From contig NW_026973669.1 in assembly GCF_035594125.1 (NCBI RefSeq), forward strand, positions 112,501 through 176,500: a DNA stretch of 64,000 bases, in the 5' to 3' direction. Shown one piece after another: positions 38,205-49,217 of the stretch. Every line of letters starts with the position of its first letter. Position 1 is the first letter of the stretch. Both the position numbers and the translations under genes were made by a program. This DNA is from Scylla paramamosain (lineage: Eukaryota; Arthropoda; Malacostraca; Decapoda; Portunidae). Under the pieces are notes generated by a model. That model had not been told where the DNA came from and searched no databases. It was given only the letters and a program-made list of their open reading frames with translations.

Positions 38205-38722
38205 TTCCATTTTGACGACAGCAACGTCGACCTACGTACATTGCTATCTACTACTACATAAGGAGTTATCCTTAAGGTTCAAAATCTAACTAGTTAGTAC
38301 ACTCATCTCTTCCTTCATTCCACACGATCACCGGGATACTTATACTTCACTGTAGGTGCGTAAGAAACATATCTCGTAGGGAGTCTATGGTTAACCACCT
38401 TTACACGCGAACATATATGGTTTTTCTATGTCCTTCTAGTTCGTGCATTACTGAAGTGTTTTGTAAAGTCAGCGACTGTAAGGTAACTTGATCACAAGAT
38501 TGATTGCGAATAGGCTAGGTCCATTAACTACACGGCCGTAGTCACCTTTACTCGGCGCTCGGGTGCCTCGTCATCAGGGCAGGCACTGTCCTGTTCGTGT
38601 GACCAGGGATGCCGTAAGCCTCACAAGGGGTCACGGCAATAACCAGTGACCTCTGGGGCAATGGGTGGCCAAGGCTTGGGTGCTTTGGCGACAACACACC
38701 CTCGGCTTGGCTACGACAAAGT

Positions 38723-40043
38723 GATAGATGGTTAAGAATCTTCCTGTTGAGGACAGATTAAAAAACTTTAGATAGGCAGGAAATTAAAGCAATAGGACGG
38801 TAGTTTGAGGGATTAGAACGGTCATCCTTTTTAGGAACAGGTTGAATGTAGGCAAACTTCCAGCAAGAAGGGAAGGTAGACGTTGGCAGACAGAGCTGAA
38901 AGAGTTTGACTAGGCAAGGTGCAAGCACGGAAGCACAGTTTCGGAGAACAATAGGAGGGACCCGATCAGGTCCATAAGCCTTCTGAGGGTTTAGGCCAGC
39001 GAGGGCATGGAAAACATCATTGCGAAGAATTTTAATACGTGGCATGAAGTAGTCAGAGGGTGGAGGAGAGGGAGGAACAAGCTCAGAATCGTCCAAGGTA
39101 GAGTTTTTAGCAAAGGTTTGAGAGAAGAGTTCAGCTTTAGAAATAGATGTGATAGCAGTGGTGCCATCTGGTGGAAATAGAGGAGGGAAAGAAGAAGAAG
39201 CAAAGTTATTGGAGATATTTTTGGCTAGATGCCAAGAGTCACGAGGAGAGTTAGATCTTGAAAGGTTGATACTTTATGTTAATGAAGGAGTTTTTGGCTA
39301 GTTGGAGAACAGACTTGGCATGGTTCCGGACAGAAATATAAAGTGCATGAGATTCTGGTGATGGAAGGCTTAAGTACCTTTTGTGGGCCACCTCTCTATC
39401 ATGTATAGCACGAGAACAAGCTGTGTTAAACCAAGGTTTAGAAGGTTTAGGACAAGAAAAAGAGTGAGGAATGTACGCCTCCATGCCAGACACTAACACC
39501 TCTGTTATACGCTCAGCACACAAAGACGGGTCTCTGACACGGAAGCAGTAGTCATTCCAAGGAAAATCAGCAAAATATTTCCTCAGGTCCCCCCAACTAG
39601 CAGAGGCAAAACGCCAGAGGCACCTTCGCTTAGGGGGATCCTGAGGAAGGATTGGAGCGATAGGACCAGATATAGATATGAGATTGTGATCGGAGGAGCC
39701 AAACGGAGAAGAAAGGGTGACAGCAAAAGCAGAAGGGTTAGAGGTCAGGAAAAGCTCAAGAATGTTGGGCGTATCTCCAAGACGGTCAGGAATACGAGTA
39801 GGGTGTTGCACCAATTGCTCTAGGTCGTGGAGGATAGCAACGTTGTAAGCTAGTTCACCAGGATGGTCATTGAAGGGAGAGGAAAGCCAAAGCTGGTGGT
39901 GAACATTGAAGTCTCCAAGAATGGAGATCTCTGCAAAAGGGAAGAGGGTCAGAATGTGCTCCACTCTGGAAGTTAAGTAGTCAAATAATTTCTTATAGTC
40001 AGAGGAGTCAGGTGAGAGGTATACAGCACAGAAAAAATTTAGT
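38723..40043 (-). pseudogene. LINE B endonuclease, linker and reverse transcriptase fingers (B3)
   Basis: On the minus strand: endonuclease from [24 protein letters not shown] through GSSDHNLIS (39964-39650), linker [22 protein letters not shown] and [21 protein letters not shown], then after frame changes LAGLNPQKAYGPDRVPPIVL, PSCWKFAYIQPVPKKDDRSNPSNYRPIALISCLSKVF at the fingers (38850-38760). Frames are broken near 39250 and 39050. The first endonuclease third is missing by 5' truncation at about 40043. Confidence 0.87.
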
Positions 40044-40048
40044 GTGTG

Positions 40049-40052
40049 TGTA

Positions 40053-40126
<74 letters not shown>
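40049..40126. repeat. (AAT)n microsatellite at the truncated 5' end of B3
   Basis: About 75 bases of AAT with one TAT interruption, preceded by a short GT run that touches the LINE edge. Confidence 0.95.
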
Positions 40127-40127
<1 letters not shown>

Positions 40128-40255
40128 CGGTTTATTATTCAGGCAGTTAACAAACTGAAAATGTACAGAGGGGATGGGAAAATACTTAACATTAATCGTA
40201 AAGCTAAGTCTAATCTAGAAGGGAAATACTATTGAGTGATGGGATTGATGGACTG

Positions 40256-40305
<50 letters not shown>
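40256..40305. repeat. (TG)n microsatellite
   Basis: 50 bases of TG. Confidence 0.96.
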
Positions 40306-40307
<2 letters not shown>

Positions 40308-42079
40308 CTACTTCCAGCTTACCACCAACGCACTAACTTCGCCTCATTTTCTTTCCTTCTTATTTTTTTCAGAAAACTTGCGAGACCGCGCACACTATTC
40401 TGGGTTAGTCAAGCAGGTGTGTTCCGGGTCAAAGGTTCCTTCCCAATCCAGATAATGACAGATATTGAACGGCGCCGTCACCCAAGACCAGGCCTCCGTC
40501 GCCCACGAGACCGCCAAGATTCTGACCGCACGCTTCCCTATCCCTTGCGCCAAACACTTTATAATCACACACACACACACACGCATTAAGATGTTGGCTT
40601 TAGACTGACGGTGATGACAAAGTAATAGATGATGACAAGGATAACAATGCTGCAGTAGCCATTGTTACACATACAATAAAGACACGCATATTCTTTCATA
40701 ACATTTAACTCAGCACGTATATTACTTTCAAAATCAACACTACAACAGCCCGGTGAGCACAAAAATTCGTCACATAAAGAACATCAACACAAAACATCCA
40801 TGGAGAGCGTGTGTGGAAAAGGAAGGAAGGAAGGACTGCGGTGTCAGATGCGGGAAGTGCTTTCTAAATAGTACAGAAACTAATCTTTATTTTTATTTCA
40901 AATTATTAATGCCATTCAGGATTACATGAGCCAGTAATTATAGGCGAGGTAGGAAGGCTAGAAGGAATGTGAATACTGGGACAGTTGACGTCCTTACTCT
41001 CCCTCTCTCAATTCCTTCTTTTCCTGCTTGCAATATCACCCAGAAACTGTGAACGCGACTAGTGAAAACAATCTACTAACTCACTAATACAATACTACTG
41101 TTAAATGCTCTTTATGACTTTCATATTCGCTCTTTATAACCGAGCACTCTGTCTTCACCTTCCGTCCTGAACTCCTGCAGGAACACCCTCGGATTCCATT
41201 TACCTTCCCTTGCGTCCCTTATCTCATAATTCTTTTTCCTGTGTAGGGTATCTTTTTTCTTTACTGCTCTGGCTAATTCGGTACACCTTTATCTAAAATG
41301 TATTCCCCTTCTGCTTTGTTTCTTGTACAGACCCTTATTCATTCCTGTTCTCTTTCAGCTCAGTTCATCCGTCATCCTTCCACCGGGGAATACTTCAATG
41401 TTGATTATTAAATGTACTTTGCCTGACCGCTACATTATCAAAGATTCAGATCTGTAAAAAAAAAAAAAAAAAAAAAAAAAAATTGTCACCGCACACACTT
41501 GCATGACGGAAAATATTTAGTTTTAATAATTACCGAAATTAATATTTTATAAGGTTCGCCAAGAGGATTATGCTAAGCTGACTTTATTTAAAGCAGCAAA
41601 TAAAGTACTGCAATAAATATGATATGAATAAATATGATATGCAATAAATATATAATATGAATTACGTAAAGCACTCACTTACTATATGAAAACCCCCAAT
41701 GTGACGATGCACGTGCTGAATTTTTCCCTGTCTCCGGATAGGACACGATAACAGTTTGTATCATGAAGGACTTTGGAAAGAAGTACGAAAAATAGATGAA
41801 TACTGAAAGAAAGAAATGCGAAGGATGGGAGAAGTAGTATAGAAAATGAAAAATCAATGTAAAAAGAATGAAGTGAGAAGAAAAAAAAAGGAAAAAATTA
41901 CATAAGAAAAGAAGGAAAGAATAACACACAAGAAAAGAGAAAATAAATCTACAGAGAAATGAGGAAGGGAATGATGAAAAAGAAAACGAAAATTTAAAGG
42001 GAGGGGAGAAAAAACAATCAGTAAACACGAAAAATGAGAGCTAATAAGGTATGTGCGAACTTACATATGTACATGAAGA

Positions 42080-42135
<56 letters not shown>

Positions 42136-42275
42136 TAAAAAACAGGTCAGGTTTTTCTTGGCGTTGTTTGCTGAGCACCTGAAGACGCTTTGCTTAAATG
42201 GATCCTGCTCTCTTGCTAATCTTGAAAGAAGGGAACTACTTTGTATTCATCATGGAAATCTCACCTCACGTTGGT

Positions 42276-42311
<36 letters not shown>

Positions 42312-42690
42312 ACAGTGGGCACATCGCAGTTTACAAATACACTTGGAAAAATGACTGGAAGAAATAAAGGACGTGCTTTCGGGTAGTATTCGTAAAAGAA
42401 CACTGTTGCGAGGTACCGAAAACAACACAAACCCACATCCTCTATTTTCTAACCGCCACCAGGTGAGAGGAACAACAGCAGCAGCACGAGGCGGGTGTGA
42501 AAACCAGAAGGAAATCAGACAGATATCCATTACCGACTTCAATAACACACACATACATACATACAAGAAAAAAAATGAACTGAGCAAGCATCATATAATA
42601 AAGCTTCAGTATCACCACACAGAACACTGAACAACACAGCCAGGCATCAGTTAGTAAGGTTTGAGTAACACCACACAAAGGCCTCAACAG
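40306..42690. other. Spacer, no gene recognised
   Basis: Short (AC)n at 40567-40583, poly(A) at 41458-41482, A-rich purine strand 41760-42030, (AC)n 42080-42134, (GT)n 42277-42310. Nothing else seen. Confidence 0.6.
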
Positions 42691-42880
42691 CAACAAAGAG
42701 TGCGGCACACCAGATCCAAGTTTGACCCCGTTGTCCTGAACACACATCCCCGTGATATACAAACGCCTCTGTTTCATTTTCGTTCCCTGGAGAAGGCACA
42801 TGAGCAGCGAGGCGCCTTCATTCCCGGCTGCAGGAGCTTTACGGCCGTTGAACAGTCATTCCCGCTGTATTCTACTGGAG
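42691..42880 (+). CDS. Candidate exon (low confidence)
   Basis: Frame QQRVRHTRSKFDPVVLN...FIPGCRSFTAVEQSF...YSTG is open for 63 codons between a weak CAACAG acceptor and a good GTGAGC donor. No domain recognised. The opposite strand is also open here, which weakens the call. Confidence 0.18.
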
Positions 42881-42983
42881 GTGAGCGCCGTAACCTGCCC
42901 ATCAACAGCACCTTGATTCCTAGACACAATATTTTTTTCTCCAGAACTGCATAAGGAATAATGGTGGTAGTGGTGGTAGTGGT

Positions 42984-42984
<1 letters not shown>

Positions 42985-43056
<72 letters not shown>
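42985..43056. repeat. (GA)n microsatellite
   Basis: About 72 bases of GA; an (AC)n run of 27 bases lies at 43119-43145. Confidence 0.96.
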
Positions 43057-43058
<2 letters not shown>

Positions 43059-43275
43059 AGGCCTCAGCAAGAGATCTGGTCGTCCATAGCAGCCGATTCT
43101 CTTCCTCCCGTTGTCGGTACACACACACACACACACACACACACATAATGAAACCATCAAACCGCGATCAGTGAACGTAAGGGCATTGCAGGACGCTCCT
43201 CAACTCCCTCCTTCAGAGAGGTCTGGGTTCATTTCTCTATATATAATGCGTTTTGAAGACGTTGAATTCCAGATA

Positions 43276-43560
43276 TTACATTTTTAGCGCTCTGATTCCT
43301 TCAGCTTTATCATCATTTGTAATGTGGATTAGATTTCCAACATAGGTCCGAGTTTGATATTGATTTTCCATACAACTTTTAAGGGAGAATATTAGTGGGT
43401 CGTCCTCCATTCCTTGTCTCTCTCTCCACATCTTCGAGAGATAACTCCTCTGTCTGCTTTTAACTAAATTAGGTAATGTAGGGTACCCAGCCTGAACACA
43501 GCACACGTCGTTGCAAGTAGATGATCTTACACTCAGCAGACAGTTAACAGCACACATCCA
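43276..43560 (-). pseudogene. LINE C fragment: C-terminal domain of ORF2
   Basis: On the minus strand the codons VNCLLSVRSSTCNDVCCVQAGYP, LPNLVKSRQRSYLSKMWRERQGMEDDPL and a short tail match the pattern after the reverse transcriptase of the LINE type found at 54-58 kb (C-terminal block of the YGCESW... class, from family memory). No palm motifs are present, so it is an isolated 3' piece. The frame upstream to 43689 has no LINE signature. Confidence 0.5.
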
Positions 43561-44679
43561 TCTCCTGGCGTAAATGGCGGCGCGGCGCCGCAGCAGTGGC
43601 CACTCATCTGAGGCACTGTACCTTTGTCTCCTCCGCGAAGTAAGCTGGCCGGCGGGTGAACCCGGATGGCAAAGATAAACCGCGATCACTTCCGTTCATC
43701 GCGACGCCGACAACACACACACACACACACACGAACCACCAACACTCGACTGCTGCTGCTTCTTCCCCGGTGATACCGACTTGTGACTGGTTTCCTTGCC
43801 GTCCAGCCTCTCTCTTAGTGTTCCACAGCTCCGTCATCTTCCTGTCACCATTACATGCTGATAACTACGCAATATATATTTTTCTAGCAAGAACTGGACG
43901 TGTTATATAAGCGTGAACACTTTTTACAATGCCAAGCCTCACAGCAGCAGAGTCTGGCATTAAGGGGTCGCTGGTGTGCGAGACTTCACGAGGCTCCGAA
44001 CCAGTCGCCTCGAGCAGTGAGCAACAGGCAGTGTTGTAATGCCATCTGGCGGCGTGCGGTGTCTTCCTGATCCAGGCTGTGTGTGTGGGGACAAGGGCTG
44101 CACGAGGAGGCGCTCACGGGCTGGAAAAGAACACAGTGTGCTCCTCACTAAATAATACTGTGACCGGCAACACTGACTGTACTGCGCGCAAGAGGGAGGG
44201 AGCGGGAGGGATGAAGCAGGGAGAGGGAGGAGTGGAGGGAGAGGGAGGGGTGGAGAGAGAGGGAGAGGGAGACAGTAACGGAAGGAGTGCGGCGAGGTCC
44301 TATTTTTCCGTGGTGAGAGGATAAGACGTGAGTGAAGGAGGATGGCGGCGCTCCTGAGGAGCTGGGAGGAAGAGGAAGAGAAGGGGAGCCATAACACCTT
44401 AATGGTTTAGGAAGGGACGAGCTGAAATATGTATAAGAAGATCCAAGTGATGAAAGAGAAGCCAATATAATGAGTAGTTGAGAGGAAGGTTACCACGTAG
44501 ATTATTCAGGAAAGAGTGTTAAGAGAAACAAGAGTGCAGGTGAAGAAGACCAGGGGAAGAGTTTTTATGAGCATTAAAGGAGACTAACAGGGAGGTGAAA
44601 GTGACACACTGAGAAAAAAAAATGACGACGGAAGTGATTATCAATGCAAGGAGGGCAAAGTGCGGTATAATCTAGTCAC
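43561..44679. other. GC-rich spacer
   Basis: (AC)n at 43711-43732. 43930-44420 is rich in GC and CpG with GGGAGA purine repeats; an ATG at 44341 opens a 22-codon frame beginning MAALLRSWEEEEE. It could be a promoter or first exon but no splice site or domain supports this. Confidence 0.35.
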
Positions 44680-44682
44680 TGG

Positions 44683-44800
44683 TTGGTTAACAGTGATGTT
44701 CCTCAGGGTTCTGTCCTGTCACCCACTCTCTTCCTATTATTCACCAGTGATCTTTTAAACCAAACTTCTTGTCCTATCCACTCTTATGCGGATAGGTTAT
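44683..44800 (+). pseudogene. LINE B copy B8: short reverse transcriptase fragment
   Basis: About 115 bases encoding VPQGSVLSPTLFLL and the stretch to SCPIHSYAD, matching motif B to C of family B. Sequence identity stops at both sides. No 5' or 3' LINE end. Confidence 0.8.
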
Positions 44801-45003
44801 TATTAAATAGGGTATATGTTTTCAGTGTTATTCTCCTATTCTGCTTTCATTTGTTGTTCTCTTGTATTTCTGTGAGGAAACCTGTTGTAAATTCATTTCC
44901 ATCCATAATACAATTTAAAGAAAGAGGTCACTGTTTTAACTAAATGAACTTAAGCCTAATGTTCACTAAGGACATGCTGGGATAACCTGTAAACCATATC
45001 TTG

Positions 45004-45282
45004 ATACTGTTTCATCTGTTTCATCTAGAGATGAGCACATTTATATTATGACCCATGCTATTTTTTTTTTTCTTGTTTCTTCCACAAAGACATTTTTCCT
45101 CCTTTTTTTCTTTTTTCTTTTTTTTTTTTTTTTAGACGAAAATATGAAATACTGTTTCATCTGTTTCATCTTGAGATAAGAGCACATTTATACTATGACC
45201 CATGCTATTTTTTTTTTCTAGTTTCTTCCACAGTGACATTTTTCCTCTTTTTTTTTTTTTTTTTTGACGAAAATATGAAATT
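45004..45282 (+). repeat. 145-bp tandem duplication with T tracts
   Basis: Units start at 45004 and 45149 (ATACTGTTTCATCTGTTTCATC) and end in GACGAAAATATGAAAT; internal T runs differ in length. The second unit ends 20 bases before the putative THAP exon and supplies its pyrimidine tract. Confidence 0.92.
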
Positions 45283-45301
45283 TGCCGAAAAAGTATTTCA
45301 G

Positions 45302-45438
45302 GCGAATGCTCTGGCTCAAAGCATTATTAAATATTGCCTACGTGAAGCACACCATGTCCATTTACGGGGATGATTTTGAGGAGAAATTTAAGGGACATTC
45401 AGGACGTCTTGTGAAAGATGCAGTCCCAATTCTTACAG
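45302..45438 (+). CDS. Candidate exon: C-terminal half of a degenerate THAP domain
   Basis: Preceded by T-rich DNA and TATTTCAG, followed by donor GTAAGG. In the open frame it reads RMLWLKALLNI...KHTMSIYGDDFEEKF, then GRLVKDAVPILT. The W, the DDFEEKF block and the closing AVP motif fit the second half of THAP zinc-finger domains (C2CH; DNA binding). The expected final Cys and His before DDF are missing: the text has MSIYG where families have a C-x2-HF pattern. So either the exon is decaying or it is a relic. The exon starts in phase 2 and ends in phase 1. The N-terminal THAP exon (first two Cys) is not seen upstream in the window. THAP domains occur in host transcription factors and in P-element-type transposases; which one applies here is open. 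Confidence 0.5.
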
Positions 45439-45813
45439 GTAAGGAAACTAAAAGCATATATTCTATGTACAGCACAAGAAGTGTACAGCATTACTGCGCT
45501 TGCGTTCAAAATAACATAATGTTATGTTGTGCAGTGTTTCATTTCATATTTTTTTTTTAAATTGACATAAGAAACTGTACATTAAATATTTCATGAGTAC
45601 GTGTTTCTTTGATGATGGAAGGGTCTCATTGAATACTTTCTTCTGTAGATAGAGGTAGTGGAGAGGTTTCACCACAGGATTTGGGTAAACCTACTAACTG
45701 TTACATATAGAGGTAGATCAGTTAAATGAATTTTAAAATAAGGTATCTGCACCACAGTTTTAAGAAATGTAGGAAATATCACCATAGCATTGTTTTTAAT
45801 CTAATATGATAAC

Positions 45814-45863
<50 letters not shown>

Positions 45864-46177
45864 TAATAATAATAATAACAATAGTCTTTATTTCAGCTAT
45901 AGTTAAAGCCATATCACATTGTCAAATCAGGTAAATAAGAAACGTCTGTAAGAGTGAATTACTGACTAAAAGGAATAAAACAATAAAACAATAAGACCAA
46001 TACTTAAGAAAGACATAAAGAAAGTGCATAAAAAACGAACATAAAATAACCATACGACTAGAACAAGATCAAAGGGCAATGAACTAGAACAACTGACTAA
46101 TGCAGGTACAGCTTTGTCGCCTATTGTCGCCGTGTGCCCGAGTGGTGACGAGCGTCACTGTCACGAATAGTGCTTAC
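45439..46177. other. Putative intron with (AAT)n repeat
   Basis: (AAT)n at 45811-45890. 45890-46130 is AT-rich and resembles LINE 3' ends but cannot be assigned. Confidence 0.5.
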
Positions 46178-46302
46178 TAGCACATCAGTGAAGCGCTCCA
46201 CCCAGCGGATGGCGCTGTACGCCGCCGCCCGTCCCACTTCCGGGGAGGACTTGACGCCCGCCGCCACGCACATCACAGAGGCACTACAGAATGGCGGGTG
46301 GT
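46178..46302 (-). CDS. Candidate GC-rich internal exon, minus strand
   Basis: On the minus strand TTCACAG precedes and CTA|GTAAGC follows a 125-base island with strongly GC-rich third positions in one open frame: HPPFCSASVMCVAAGVKSS, then EVGRAAAYSAIRWVERFTDVL. Composition contrasts sharply with the AT-rich surroundings. The acceptor lacks a strong pyrimidine tract. I do not recognise the family; an alpha-helical repeat protein is conceivable. It lies on the opposite strand within the putative THAP-gene intron, so the two gene models are independent or one is wrong. Confidence 0.42.
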
Positions 46303-46541
46303 CTGTGAATCTTCGTATAATGTTATTATACGTTGTTATTATAATGTTATTATACGTCACCAGTTTGAAATTTTGCCACAATGAATTACAATAAATATTA
46401 TAACAATAACTTCAATCTTCCGAGTTTTCCACCATCTGGCTACGACTACAGAGTCACTCTCATACTAAATTTATCTGTGCTGTATACCTCTCACCTAACT
46501 CCTCTGACTATAAGAAATTCTTTGACTACTTAACTTCCAAA

Positions 46542-47255
46542 GTGGAGCACATTCTAACCCTCTTCCCTTTTGCAGAGATCTTCATTCTTGGAGACTTCAT
46601 TGTTCACCACCAGCTTTGGTTTTCCTCTCCCTTCACTGACCATCCTGGTGAGCTAGCCTACAACTTTGCTATTCACCATGACCTAGAGCAATTGGTGCAA
46701 CACCCTACTCGTATTCCTGACCGTCTTGGAGATACGCCCAACATTCTTGACCTTTTCCTGACCTATAATCCTTCTGCTTATGCTGTCACCCTTTTTTCTC
46801 TGTTGTGCTCCTCCGATGACAATCTCATATCTTTATCTTGTCCTATTGCTCCAATCCCTCCTCAGGATCCCCCTAAGCGAAGGTGCCTCTGGCGTTTTGC
46901 CTCTGCTAGTTGGGGGGACCTGAGGAGGTATTTTGCTGATTTTCCTTGGAATGACTACTGCTTCTGTGTCAGAGACCCGTCTTTGTGTGCTGAGCGTATA
47001 ACAGAGGTGATAGTGTCTGGCATGGAGGTGTACATTCCTCACTCTTTTTCTCATCCTAAACCTTCTAAACCTTGGTTTAACACAGTTTGTTCTCGTGCTA
47101 TACATGAAAGAGAGGTGGCCCACAAAAGGCACTTAAGCCTTCCATCACCAGAATCTCATGCACTTTATATTTCTTCCTGGAACCATGCCAAGTCTGTTCT
47201 CCAACTAGCCAAAAACTCCTTCATTAACAGAAAGTGTCAACCTTTCAAGATCTAA
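46542..47255 (+). pseudogene. LINE B endonuclease C-part and linker (B4)
   Basis: A 237-codon open frame: [23 protein letters not shown] (the usual GDFN reads GDFI, catalytic Asn changed), [22 protein letters not shown] (SDH motif altered to SDD), [43 protein letters not shown]. Two catalytic blocks are altered, so the endonuclease would be dead even before the larger deletion. Confidence 0.85.
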
Positions 47256-47302
47256 CTCCCCACGTGATTTCTGGCATCTAGCCAAAAATATCTCCAATAA
47301 CT

Positions 47303-48242
47303 TTGCTTCTTCTTCTTTTCCTCCTCTATTTCAACCAGATGGCACCACTGCTATCACATCTATTTCTAAAGCTGAACTCTTCGCTCAAACCTTTGCTAAA
47401 AACTCTACATTGGACGATTCTGGGCTTGTTCCTCCCTCTCCTCCACCCTCTGACTACTTCATGCCATGTATTAAAATTCTTCGCAATTATGTTTTCCATG
47501 CCCTCGCTGGCCTAAACCCTCGGAAGGCTTATGGACCTGATGGGGTCCCTCCTTTTGTTCTCCGAAATTGTGCCTCCGTGCTTGCACATTGTCTAGTCAA
47601 ACTCTTTCAGCTCTGTCTGTCAACATTTACCTTTCCTTCTTGCTGGAAGACAACTATCCCCTCTTCTTCAATGACACTCAACTGTCCCCCTCTTCTACAC
47701 AGAACATCTTCGGTCTGTCCTTTACTTATAATCTGAACTGGAAACTTCACATCTCATCTCTAGCTAAAACAACTTCTATGAAGTTAGGTGTTCTGAGACG
47801 TCTCCGCCAGTTTTTCTCACGCCCCCAGCTGCTAACTCTGTACAAGGGCCTTATCCGTCCATGTATGGAGTATGCTTCACATGTCTGGGGGGGTTCCGCT
47901 CATACTGCTCTTCTAGACAGGGTGGAATCAAAATTTTTTCGTCTCATCAACTCCTCTCCTCTAACTGACTATCTTCAGCCTCTCTATCACCGCCGCAGAG
48001 TTGCATATCTAGCTGTCTTCTACCGCTATTTTCATGCTAACTGCTCTTCTGATCTTGCTAACTGCATACCTCCTCTCCTTCCGCAGCTTCAATGCACAAG
48101 ACTTTCTTCTTTCTCTCACCCCTATTCTGCCCACCTCTCTAACGCAAGTATTTTCAATCATTCAACCCTTTCTCTGGTAAACTCTGGAACTCCCTGCCTG
48201 CTTCTGTATTTCCACCTTCCTATGAATTCCTTCAAGTGGTAG
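47303..48242 (+). pseudogene. LINE B reverse transcriptase fingers joined to the C-terminal domain (B4)
   Basis: Frames 47410-47736 (LAGLNPRKAYGPDGVPPFVL...PSCWK) and 47568-48242 (NYPLFFNDTQLSPSSTQNIFGLSFTYNL...LYKGLIRPCMEYASHVWGG) flank the deletion junction. The end at about 48242 truncates the usual final residues by a frameshift. Confidence 0.85.
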
Positions 48243-48382
48243 GTTTCAAGACACTTATTCATCAATTTTTGACCACTGGTTCGACCCTTTTATGGGACTG
48301 GCATTTCAGTGGGCATATCTTTTTATTGAATTTGTGTTGCCCTTGGCCAGTGTCCTTCCTACATAAAAGAAAAAAAAAAAAA

Positions 48383-48899
48383 CTACTGAACAACTGACGT
48401 TTAACATCGTTATTACAAAATTTAAATTTTCTTATGAGGACATTCCCACTTGCACAAAGGTTCTTTGCTTCTTTCCTAATGTCCTCGTCAGCCATGAAAT
48501 CAGCTGTGATAATGAGGCCCAGGTATGAGATTATATGTGTTTGCATTAGATGTTATATTTTATTTTCTGTCAATATTTTATGGCCATACAAATTTGTATG
48601 TTTAGAATACCTCTTATTTTTATGGCATTTAATTGATAAAACATTAATGTCTAACATTTATTATTTTAGAACCTTTACCAGTGAAGGTGGGGATTGATGT
48701 GGCAGAAGGGGAAGGGAGCTCCGCCATTACTGTTATCAGTCTACCAAACTGTGGTTTGTACAAACTATACTATTATTGGTGCCATTAGTGCAAGTAGATT
48801 GTGTTTTATGTAGGGGTACCTTATATTCTAACTAAATATGTCACGGTTGATTTGGTGCAGAAGGAATTGAATCTCTCTTCTACTGAAACTATAAGTTTA

Positions 48900-48993
<94 letters not shown>

Positions 48994-49217
48994 TACACTT
49001 CACATATTGTTGCTCCTTTTGCACTCGAAGTATTCCAGATACTTGCATCATTACTAAGTTTATATATTACTCAAAAAAGACAATATCTTTATATTATCAG
49101 TGTATGGGCATGTTTCCATTTTATAACATGATACTGACATTTGCAAGTTTAATACAACTATAGACTAACTGTTGTTTAATTTTCTTGCATGAATATCACT
49201 ATTTGTACTATTGACAG
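48383..49217. other. Putative intron with a long (GA)n tract
   Basis: (GA)n at 48903-48990. A possible extra exon lies after TTATTTTAG at 48670 (EPLPVKVGIDVAEGEGSS in phase 1 with the THAP exon), but no donor is evident. Confidence 0.45.

Larger units (their letters stand above)
37494..38718 (-). mobile_element. Solo-LTR-like insertion (1225 bp) in LINE B copy B3
   Basis: Ends are TGTCGTAACC on the left and the complement of TGTCGTAGCC on the right: 7 bases perfect, 9 of 10 overall, with TG...CA termini. The flanks are AAGT on both sides (37490-37493 and 38719-38722), a 4-base target duplication. Minus-strand signals fit an LTR: TATA box at 38198-38204, initiator at 38172-38177, AATAAA at 37673-37678 with a GT-rich follow-up, leaving about 180 bases of U5-like DNA. 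I therefore prefer a solo LTR in minus orientation. A DNA transposon with 7-bp terminal repeats and 4-bp duplication is the alternative. No matching second copy is in the window. Confidence 0.7.
36166..40043 (-). mobile_element. LINE B copy B3, interrupted by an LTR-like insertion
   Basis: Minus-strand copy with a poly(A) tail (T run at 36166-36187) and the family's 3' end. It holds the C-terminal and palm parts of the reverse transcriptase (36277-37409), then a 1225-bp insertion (37494-38718), then the fingers, linker and endonuclease (38719-40043). It is 5'-truncated in the endonuclease next to GT and AAT repeats. The two halves join perfectly across the 4-base AAGT duplication, proving that the insert is secondary. 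Confidence 0.9.
46413..48382 (+). mobile_element. LINE B copy B4: endonuclease fused to C-terminus, RT palm deleted
   Basis: Begins inside the endonuclease, runs through linker and reverse transcriptase fingers, and jumps at about 47648 from the PSCWK region to NYPLFFNDTQLSP, skipping roughly 0.9 kb with motifs A-C. It then continues to the family's 3' end and a poly(A) tail at 48366-48382. Without YADD it cannot make an enzyme. Confidence 0.9.

Noticed and set aside
43930..44420. CpG-rich promoter and first exon MAALLRSWEEEEE
   Set aside because: Only composition and a 22-codon frame support it; no donor site or downstream exon found.
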